From assembly GCA_963676515.1 (NCBI GenBank), contig OY781061.1, positions 1,302,001-1,366,000 of the forward strand: DNA of 64,000 nucleotides, given 5' to 3'. Made by a program: the position numbers and the translations under genes. The stretch comes from G963667145 sp963676515 [NCBI: Candidatus Cloacimonadota bacterium]. Lineage in GTDB: Bacteria; Cloacimonadota; Cloacimonadia; G963667145. This document shows, piece by piece, positions 57,823 through 64,000 of this stretch (position 1 is its first letter; every line of letters begins with the position of its first letter). The notes below the pieces were generated by a model. It saw nothing but the letters and a program-made list of their open reading frames with translations. It made no database searches and had not been told where the DNA came from.

Positions 57823-59646
57823 ATGTTAAAAAGAATTGATGTTTTACTGTGTTTTGGCTCAGGGTGTGTGTCTGCTGGAGCCAAAAAGATTAAGGAAGAG
57901 CTTCAAAATCAGGTAAAAGCGTACGATATAGATAGCGAAGTGAATATTATAGAGACGGGCTGTATGGGACCTTGCGATCAAGGACCATTGATGCTTGTTT
58001 ATCCAGAAGGTGTTTTTTACAAGCAACTTAAACCAGAAGATATGAAAGAGGTGGTAGAGGAGCATTTTGTGAAAGGCAGGGTCGTGGAGCGTCTTTTGAT
58101 GAGAGATGAGTCCGTGGCTGCGAAAGCTATTCGTAATGTGGAAGATGTGCCTTTTTACCAAAATCAGACCAAGATAGCTCTTAAGCATTGCGGATATTTA
58201 GATCCAGAATCTCTGGAGGAGTATGTGGCTGTCGATGGCTACTCTGCTTTGGGTAAAGTGCTTGAGCAGATGTCGCCTGATGATGTGATCAAGCAGATAC
58301 AGGTCTCTGGACTGCGAGGTAGAGGTGGTGGCGGATTCCCGACGCATCTCAAGTGGAAGTTCGCTAAAGCAGCCAAAAGCGATGATGGTAAGAAGTACAT
58401 GATTTGTAACGGCGACGAGGGAGATCCAGGAGCTTTTATGGATAGGTCTTTGCTCGAGGGCGATCCTCATAAGGTTTTGGAAGGAATGATGATAGCTGCA
58501 TATGCAGTGGGAGCTTGTGAGGGTTTCTTTTACATCAGAGCGGAGTATCCTTTGGCTATCCAGCGGATAAAGTTGGCTATCGAGAACGCTAAAGAGTATG
58601 GGCTTCTTGGCGATAATATTTTGGGAAGCGACTTTTGTTTCGATGTGGAGGTGCGTACTGGTGCGGGAGCTTTTGTGTGTGGAGAGGAGACAGCGTTGAT
58701 CTCGTCCATCGAGGGCAAGAGAGGTCATCCGAAACCTAAGCCTCCGTTCCCTGCGAACAAAGGACTCTGGGGTAAGCCGACCAATATTAACAATGTGGAA
58801 ACTTTTGCTAATGTTCCACCGATTATCTTAAAAGGTGGTGAGTGGTTTGCCTCGATGGGCACACAGAAGAGCAAAGGCACAAAGGTTTTTGCTCTTACTG
58901 GCGATGTGAAGAACACTGGGTTGGTGGAAGTGCCGATGGGCATCACTATTGGTGAGTTGATAGGCAAAGTGGGTGGTGGAATGAGTTCTGGGCAGTTCAA
59001 AGCTGTGCAGCTGGGTGGACCGTCTGGCGGTTGCCTGACCAAGCAGCATTGGGATGTGCCCATAGATTACGATTCGCTCATCGCCGAAGGTGCTATGATG
59101 GGCTCTGGCGGTGTGATAGTGATGAACCACGAGAAATGTATGGTTAATGTGGCTAAATTTTTCTTGGAGTTCTCTTTGGAAGAGTCTTGTGGTAAGTGCT
59201 CGCCTTGCCGTGTGGGACTCAAGCATATGCACAATATTTTGGAGAAGATTACCGCTGGCAAGGGGACTATGGAAGATATTACTGAGCTGGAGAAAATAGG
59301 CTCTGTGGTCAAGAAAACTTCGCTGTGTGGATTGGGGCAGACCGCTCCTAATCCTGTGCTTTCTACGCTGAAATATTTCCGCAACGAATACGAAGAGCAT
59401 ATCAAAGAAAAAAAGTGCTCATCTTTGGTTTGTGCAGATCTTTTGCATTTCGAGATTAACAAAGATAAATGCGTGGGCTGCTCGCTCTGTGCGAAAAAGT
59501 GCCCAACTGGTTGTATAGAAGGCTCTAAAAAAGAAAAATTCACTATATTGCAGGGTGAATGTGTGAAGTGTGGAAACTGTTTGGAAGTTTGTCCTGTGGG
59601 TGCTGTGGCGAAGTTGCCGGGAATATTGTCGGAAGATGAAGAATAG
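57823..59646 (+). CDS. hydB: NuoF/HydB-like flavin and iron-sulfur subunit, full version
   Basis: A 607-residue subunit. The N-terminal thioredoxin-like [2Fe-2S] domain has four Cys (C-F-G-S-G-C and T-G-C-M-G-P-C). The NuoF core has G-R-G-G-G-G-F-P-T (NADH/FMN-binding), N-G-D-E-G-D-P-G-A, G-A-G-A-F-V-C-G-E-E-T-A-L and the [4Fe-4S] set E-S-C-G-K-C-S-P-C-R plus L-C-G-L-G-Q. A C-terminal ferredoxin has two [4Fe-4S] motifs (C-V-G-C-S-L-C-A-K-K-C-P and C-V-K-C-G-N-C-L-E-V-C-P). This is the HydB/HndC architecture of trimeric electron-bifurcating hydrogenases. Confidence 0.94.
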   Translation: MLKRIDVLLCFGSGCVSAGAKKIKEELQNQVKAYDIDSEVNIIETGCMGPCDQGPLMLVYPEGVFYKQLKPEDMKEVVEEHFVKGRVVERLLMRDESVAAKAIRNVEDVPFYQNQTKIALKHCGYLDPESLEEYVAVDGYSALGKVLEQMSPDDVIKQIQVSGLRGRGGGGFPTHLKWKFAKAAKSDDGKKYMICNGDEGDPGAFMDRSLLEGDPHKVLEGMMIAAYAVGACEGFFYIRAEYPLAIQRIKLAIENAKEYGLLGDNILGSDFCFDVEVRTGAGAFVCGEETALISSIEGKRGHPKPKPPFPANKGLWGKPTNINNVETFANVPPIILKGGEWFASMGTQKSKGTKVFALTGDVKNTGLVEVPMGITIGELIGKVGGGMSSGQFKAVQLGGPSGGCLTKQHWDVPIDYDSLIAEGAMMGSGGVIVMNHEKCMVNVAKFFLEFSLEESCGKCSPCRVGLKHMHNILEKITAGKGTMEDITELEKIGSVVKKTSLCGLGQTAPNPVLSTLKYFRNEYEEHIKEKKCSSLVCADLLHFEINKDKCVGCSLCAKKCPTGCIEGSKKEKFTILQGECVKCGNCLEVCPVGAVAKLPGILSEDEE

Positions 59647-59678
59647 ATTTGAAGTTGTATAATTAAAAGGAGGTTGTG

Positions 59679-60116
59679 TTGACTAATTTTGAGAAATATC
59701 TACCAAAACCAGAAAATATTTTGCAGTTGTTGCATTTGGCACAAGATGCCAATCCTTTGCAATATTTGAGCAAAGATGCTCTGATGGAGGTGGCAGAATT
59801 TTTGAAGATGCCTTATAATCAGGTTTATTCTGTGGCGAGTTTTTACTCGATGTTTTCTTTGAAACTTAGAGGTAAATTTGTAATCAAGGTTTGTCTGTCG
59901 CCACATTGCGTGGTGCAAGGGTCGGATAACCTTTTTGATTATTTGAAAAAAGCGACTAAAAAAATGGATGAAGTCAGCCTGGAGGCTTGTCAGTGCTTGG
60001 GTGTGTGTGGTAACGCTCCTGTGGTGCTGGTGAATGACAAGGTTTATGGCAATATGACCCAAGAGAAATTAGCAGGGCTAGTGCAAAATCTCAAGGAGGG
60101 TGAAAATGTTTTATAG
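59679..60116 (+). CDS. NuoE/HydC-like [2Fe-2S] subunit, second copy
   Basis: A 145-residue paralogue of the subunit at 56404 with the four cysteines C-L-S-P-H-C and C-L-G-V-C in place. Q-V-Y-S-V-A-S-F-Y-S-M-F corresponds to the NuoE helix. The TTG at 59679 is favoured: AAGGAGG (59667-59673) gives a spacing of 5. A GTG three bases earlier is too close. It is followed by its own NuoF partner, overlapping by 11 bases. Confidence 0.9.
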   Translation: MTNFEKYLPKPENILQLLHLAQDANPLQYLSKDALMEVAEFLKMPYNQVYSVASFYSMFSLKLRGKFVIKVCLSPHCVVQGSDNLFDYLKKATKKMDEVSLEACQCLGVCGNAPVVLVNDKVYGNMTQEKLAGLVQNLKEGENVL

Positions 60117-61671
60117 ATCGCATCTTCTTTTTGTGGTGGACGATCACTCTCTGGGCAAGGGCGTAAAAAAAGTGATAAAAGCTATTCGGGATGAGTTGGC
60201 GAAAAACGGCCTAGACAATGAGGTGGGCGTGCTGGAGACGGGTACTTTGGGTTACATTTCCAAAGGTGTGCATTTCATCGTCTATCCCGACAATCTTCTG
60301 TATCACGATGTTACGGTGGAGGATGTCCCTTTTATCGTGCTAGAGCATTTCCTAAAAGGGCGACCTGTGAAAAAGCTGTGCCAAGAGGCGAAGCAAGAGG
60401 TCGATTTGGCTTATTCTCAGCGGATCGTGCTAAAAAATTCAGGCAAGATAGACCCAGAGTCTATCGATGAGTATATAGCTGTGGATGGTTATCAGTCTTT
60501 GGGTAAAGCTTTGCAGATGGGCAAAGAGGCTGTATTGCAAGAGATAAAAACTTCTAATCTGCGTGGTCGTGGAGGTGCGGGATTCCCCACGGGAGTCAAG
60601 CTGGAGATGACGGCGAAGCAAGAAGAGAAGCAAAAATATATTGTGGTGAACGCCGACGAGGGCGAAGCGGGGACTTTCAAAGACCGCTTGATAATGGAAG
60701 GAGATCCGCATAAGCTACTGGAAGGGATGACGATAGCGGCTTTTGTAGCAGGTGCGGATACAGGCTACATCTATATCAGGGGCGAGTATCAACTTTGCAT
60801 TAGCAGGCTGGAGAAAGCTATCAAGCAAGCCAAAGAGTACGGACTGCTAGGGAAAGACATTTTTGGTAGCGGTTTCGATTTTGAGGTGATGGTGAAAGTT
60901 GGGGCAGGTGCTTACATTTGTGGAGAAGAGACGGCACTGCTGAACTCTCTGGAAGGTGGCAGAGGTAATCCTCGCTGCAAACCGCCTTACCCAGGGGTGA
61001 GTGGACTCTGGGGGAAGCCGACGGTGGTAAACAATGTGGAGACCCTTTCCAATTTGCCAGCTATCATCGAAAAAGGTGGAGAGTGGTTTGCAAGTATTGG
61101 CACTCCCAAATCTTGTGGCACTAAGGTGTACACCATCTTGGGAGATGTGAACAATCCTGGTTTGATCGAAGTGCCTATGGGGACGACTTTGTCGGAGATT
61201 ATTTTCAAATATGGCGGAGGACTCAAAGAGGGTGAACAGTTCAAGGCAGCACTAGTGGGAGGTGCTGCGGGGATGTTTTTGCCCAAAGAGCTTCTTCAGA
61301 TTAAGCTCGATTTTGAAAATCTGTCCAAAGAGTCGGCTGTGCTTGGCTCGGGAGCTATCTTGATTTTGAGCGAGCGGACAAATATGCTTAAAGTTTTGCG
61401 TTCGATTTTGAACTTCTTCTTGCATGAGTCTTGCGGGAAGTGTAGCCCTTGCCGAATAGGGTGTAAGGTGCTAGTAAATATAGTAGATAAGATAGTCGCT
61501 GGTCAAGCTGATGCGAGCGATGTGCAGAGGCTTTTGAGTGTGTCTAAAGTGATGCAAAAGACGGCTTTTTGTGCTTTGGGTCAATCTCCGATTATGCCGA
61601 TAGCTAGTATGGTTAAGTATTTTGGAGATGAAATTGAAAAGTTTATAGGAGAGGAGAGAAAATGCAAATAG
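60106..61671 (+). CDS. NuoF/HydB-like flavin subunit, reduced second copy
   Basis: A 521-residue paralogue of the 57823 gene. The N-terminal thioredoxin-like domain persists but all four cluster cysteines are gone (V-D-D-H-S-L-G-K-G and E-T-G-T-L-G-Y-I-S). The NuoF core is intact: G-R-G-G-A-G-F-P-T, N-A-D-E-G-E-A-G-T-F-K-D, G-A-G-A-Y-I-C-G-E-E-T-A-L, E-S-C-G-K-C-S-P-C-R and F-C-A-L-G-Q. The C-terminal two-cluster ferredoxin is missing. It should still bind FMN, NAD(P)H and one [4Fe-4S] cluster. The ATG at 60106 follows AAGGAGGG by 5 bases. It overlaps hydA by 10. Confidence 0.9.
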   Translation: MFYRSHLLFVVDDHSLGKGVKKVIKAIRDELAKNGLDNEVGVLETGTLGYISKGVHFIVYPDNLLYHDVTVEDVPFIVLEHFLKGRPVKKLCQEAKQEVDLAYSQRIVLKNSGKIDPESIDEYIAVDGYQSLGKALQMGKEAVLQEIKTSNLRGRGGAGFPTGVKLEMTAKQEEKQKYIVVNADEGEAGTFKDRLIMEGDPHKLLEGMTIAAFVAGADTGYIYIRGEYQLCISRLEKAIKQAKEYGLLGKDIFGSGFDFEVMVKVGAGAYICGEETALLNSLEGGRGNPRCKPPYPGVSGLWGKPTVVNNVETLSNLPAIIEKGGEWFASIGTPKSCGTKVYTILGDVNNPGLIEVPMGTTLSEIIFKYGGGLKEGEQFKAALVGGAAGMFLPKELLQIKLDFENLSKESAVLGSGAILILSERTNMLKVLRSILNFFLHESCGKCSPCRIGCKVLVNIVDKIVAGQADASDVQRLLSVSKVMQKTAFCALGQSPIMPIASMVKYFGDEIEKFIGEERKCK

Positions 61672-63410
61672 TAGTTAATGGAAAAAAGCTAGAAGCTAAA
61701 GCGGGTCAGACGATAATGGAAGCTACTCGCGAGGGCGATATTTACATTCCTAGCTTGTGCTATCACAAAGATTTGACACCTACTGGTAATTGCGGAGTGT
61801 GCGTGGTGCAGATAGAAGGCATGGCCGCTTTGAAAAGAGCGTGTGTGACTCCAGTGGAAGAGGGAATGTCGATCATTACCGATTCGCCAGATATCAGGAA
61901 ACTTCGTAAAGAGCTTTTGTCCTTGATATTGCTGGATCACGATGTGAAATGCCCGACTTGCGACCAAAACGGAAAGTGCGAATTGCAAGAGCTGATAAAC
62001 TATATGGACATCTCAGAGTCGGAGTACGAGCCGATATTTACCAAAGCCAAGGTGGACAATCTGAGCGATTCTATCGTGAAAGATACGACTAAGTGTATTC
62101 ATTGTGGGCGTTGTATCACGGTGTGCAACGACATCCAAAAGGTGCACGCTCTTTGCGTAGAAGGCAGAGGGTTTGAGAGCAAGATAACGACTGCTTTCGA
62201 CTCTTCGCTCGTGGATAGCCCTTGTGTCAACTGCGGGCAATGCACGGTCTATTGCCCAGTGGGAGCACTCAAAGAGAAAACGGAGATAGAGGAAGTGCAA
62301 AAGGCTCTCTTCGACCCGAGTAAAATAGTGGTAGTGCAGGAAGCTCCATCTGTGAGGACGGCACTGGGAGAAGAGTTTGGGATGGATGCCACCAAAGTTA
62401 CCGTGGGCAAGATGTACGCCGCTTTGCGTAAGCTCGGTTTTGATAGAGTGTTCGACACGAACTTTGCTGCGGATTTGACGATAATGGAAGAGGGCTCGGA
62501 GCTCATCCAGAGGATAAAAGAAGGCGGAACTTTGCCCCTAATTACCTCTTGTTCTCCAGGTTGGGTGAAATTTGTGGAGACTTATTTTCCCGATTTTCTG
62601 CCCAATGTTTCCAGTTGCAAATCGCCGCAACAGATGTTCGGAGCGATGGTCAAGACCTATTTTGCCAAGCAGGAGGGTATCGACCCCAAAGATATTGTCA
62701 GCGTTTCTATTATGCCGTGCACAGCCAAGAAATTTGAAGCCAAGCGACCAGAGATGAACTCCTCGGGCTATCAGGATGTTGATTGCGTGCTGACTGTTAG
62801 AGAGTTCATCAAGATGATTAAAGGTGCTAAGATAGATTTCAAAAATTTGCCAGAAGGGAGAGCTGACCAGCTGATGGGGCAATATTCGGGAGCAGGCACG
62901 ATTTTCGGAGCGACAGGTGGAGTGATGGAAGCTGCTATCCGTACGGCGTACGCTATCCTTGCTGGCAAGGAGCTAGACAACCTGAATGTGGAAGCGGTGC
63001 GTGGGATGCAAGGCATCAAGGAAGCGAGCTTGGACATCCCCTTGAAGGACAGCTCGACGGTCTTGAAGGTCAATGTCGCCGTAGCACACGGGCTGGGCAA
63101 TGCGAAGAGGCTATTGGAAGATGTAAGAGCGGGTAAGAGGTCTTACCACTTCATCGAGATAATGGCGTGCCCAGGAGGCTGCGTGGGCGGTGGTGGACAG
63201 CCGTATGGCTCAGACATCGCCGATCGTGCCAGAAGGGGCGAGTCTCTTTACAAAGAGGATAGTAAGTGCGAATACAGGGCTTCTCACACCAATCCGATGA
63301 TTAAGAAAATATATGCTGAGTTCTTGGGCGAACCGCTCTCACACAAGTCGCACCAGTACCTGCACACTAGCTACAAGCCAAGAAACAAGGTGACAGGCAA
63401 GCAAGATTAG
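61662..63410 (+). CDS. hydA: [FeFe]-hydrogenase catalytic subunit HydA (M3 type)
   Basis: A 582-residue group A hydrogenase. The N-terminal [2Fe-2S] domain uses C33, C44, C47 and C61. The His-Cys3 [4Fe-4S] site is H93, C97, C100, C106. Two [4Fe-4S] motifs follow (C-I-H-C-G-R-C-I-T-V-C and C-V-N-C-G-Q-C-T-V-Y-C-P). The H-cluster loops are complete: L1 T-S-C-S-P-G-W (295-301), L2 M-P-C-T-A-K-K (351-357), L3 E-I-M-A-C-P-G-G-C-V-G-G-G-G-Q-P (499-514). With HydB/HydC-type subunits it should couple H2 to NAD(P)H and ferredoxin, directionality unknown. Maturases HydE, HydF and HydG must be encoded elsewhere. It is last in the operon, before a terminator. Confidence 0.97.
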   Translation: MQIVVNGKKLEAKAGQTIMEATREGDIYIPSLCYHKDLTPTGNCGVCVVQIEGMAALKRACVTPVEEGMSIITDSPDIRKLRKELLSLILLDHDVKCPTCDQNGKCELQELINYMDISESEYEPIFTKAKVDNLSDSIVKDTTKCIHCGRCITVCNDIQKVHALCVEGRGFESKITTAFDSSLVDSPCVNCGQCTVYCPVGALKEKTEIEEVQKALFDPSKIVVVQEAPSVRTALGEEFGMDATKVTVGKMYAALRKLGFDRVFDTNFAADLTIMEEGSELIQRIKEGGTLPLITSCSPGWVKFVETYFPDFLPNVSSCKSPQQMFGAMVKTYFAKQEGIDPKDIVSVSIMPCTAKKFEAKRPEMNSSGYQDVDCVLTVREFIKMIKGAKIDFKNLPEGRADQLMGQYSGAGTIFGATGGVMEAAIRTAYAILAGKELDNLNVEAVRGMQGIKEASLDIPLKDSSTVLKVNVAVAHGLGNAKRLLEDVRAGKRSYHFIEIMACPGGCVGGGGQPYGSDIADRARRGESLYKEDSKCEYRASHTNPMIKKIYAEFLGEPLSHKSHQYLHTSYKPRNKVTGKQD

Positions 63411-63424
63411 AGAAGATTAAGAAC

Positions 63425-63463
63425 AAAAGCACCTTTGTCTATGACGGTAGGGGTGCTTTTTTT
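63425..63463 (+). terminator. Rho-independent terminator of the hydrogenase operon
   Basis: AAAAGCACC (63425-63433) pairs with GGTGCTTTT (63452-63460) around an 18-base loop and ends in a run of T. It begins 15 bases after the hydA stop. Confidence 0.85.
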
Positions 63464-63500
63464 AGGCAGGTTTTTTTAAAAAAATAATTACGGAGGTAGG

Positions 63501-64000
63501 ATGAAGATTTGTGTTTATTGTGCTTCGGCAGAAAATATCGCTCTGGAGTACAAAAAAGTAGCTCGAGAACTAGGAGCTCAGATGGTGGCTCGTGGGCATA
63601 GCTTGGTGTATGGTGGTGGTGCTGTCGGGCTTATGGGTGAGCTCGCCAGGAGTGCTGCGGCAAATGGAGGCTACACGCTCGGCGTGATTCCTCACAAGCT
63701 GAAAAAATTGGAGCTGGCTTATCAAGGTGCGAGTAAGTTGATTTTCACGGAAAATATGCGGATACGCAAATCTGTGATGCAGGACAACGCCGACGGTTTT
63801 ATCGCGTTGCCCGGTGGCTACGGCACTTTGGAAGAGATTCTGGAGATGATTACTCTGCGGAAATTGGGCTATCATCACAAGCCGATAGTTTTCTTGAACA
63901 CAGCTGGGTTTTATGACAAATTCTTGGAATTTCTGGACTTTACGATAGAGAAAGGCTTTTCGAAAAAAAAGAAACTTTTTGCGGTGGTAGACGATCCTCA
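63501..64000 (+). CDS. LOG-family protein (cytokinin riboside 5'-monophosphate phosphoribohydrolase type), 3' end outside window
   Basis: At least 166 residues, cut by the window end. The Rossmann-like start I-C-V-Y-C-A-S-A-E and the motifs Y-G-G-G-A-V-G-L-M-G and P-G-G-Y-G-T-L-E-E mark the LOG family, once misnamed lysine decarboxylases. Characterised members remove ribose 5-phosphate from cytokinin nucleotides or related purine nucleotides. The arginine between the motifs (M-R-I-R-K) is present. GGAGG precedes the ATG at 63501. It follows the hydrogenase terminator and is an independent unit. Confidence 0.9.
   Translation, partial: MKICVYCASAENIALEYKKVARELGAQMVARGHSLVYGGGAVGLMGELARSAAANGGYTLGVIPHKLKKLELAYQGASKLIFTENMRIRKSVMQDNADGFIALPGGYGTLEEILEMITLRKLGYHHKPIVFLNTAGFYDKFLEFLDFTIEKGFSKKKKLFAVVDDP

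Overview
The window reads as a chromosomal segment from a strictly anaerobic, fermentative, diderm bacterium of moderate G+C. The outer membrane is inferred from an LpxL-type lipid A acyltransferase, a DUF3187-type outer-membrane beta-barrel candidate and an RND exporter. Anaerobic hydrogen metabolism is inferred from a complete [FeFe]-hydrogenase with NuoE/NuoF-type flavin subunits. Nothing seen assigns a phylum. TTG initiation is frequent, and AAGGAG-type ribosome binding sites precede most genes. No rRNA, tRNA or CRISPR array was found.

Layout. 1-4859: the 3' part of an RND exporter, a small DUF1640-like membrane protein and an acyl-CoA synthetase. 4860-7440: an IS1182-family insertion sequence between palindromic repeats. 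7466-11341: nusA-ylxR-infB with a terminator. 11355-21646 (minus strand): one nearly gap-free run murC-murB-ftsQ-ftsA-ftsZ-coaD-radical SAM-MFS-radical SAM. 21850-23740: a degenerate prenyl synthase paralogue and a DUF3187 barrel. 23741-25241: about 1.5 kb of repeats. 25242-31137: dxs, two orphan molybdenum-hydroxylase-type subunits, dnaX, and convergent hrcA. 32047-37296: pyrG-hflK-hflC-tadA, a small membrane protein and an AT-rich nuclease-like gene. 37328-39353 (minus): tsaB, a 2-hydroxyacid dehydrogenase and an RRM protein. 39616-45128: ileS, DUF975, rplU-rpmA, rbfA and small genes. 45140-46757 (minus): lpxL-like and a secreted protein. 46911-53214: engB, an EnvC-like protein, tsaC, nrnA, truB and a giant ribF fusion. 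53215-63410: the hydrogenase locus. 63501 to the end: a LOG-family gene.

Two things stand out. First, the riboflavin kinase/FAD synthetase (RibF) is the cytoplasmic end of a 784-residue protein. Its N-terminal half has a signal-like segment, internalin-like leucine-rich repeats predicted to lie outside the cytoplasm, and a membrane anchor. I know no described RibF of this form. Second, the hydrogenase locus directly behind it combines the catalytic enzyme (HydA), two non-equivalent NuoE/NuoF pairs, a cysteine-less HndB-like protein and a likely signalling set. That set comprises a free DRTGG protein, two HATPase-type proteins, a PHP-domain protein and a hydrogenase-like sensor ending in its own DRTGG domain. 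The inferred role is adjusting hydrogen/NAD(P)H/ferredoxin electron flow to redox state. The H-cluster maturation genes hydE, hydF and hydG are not in the window.

The intergenic DNA carries at least four families of short palindromic repeats. One is an approximately 70-nt two-stem hairpin in five copies whose paired bases change together, which points to selection or recent spread as a structured element.
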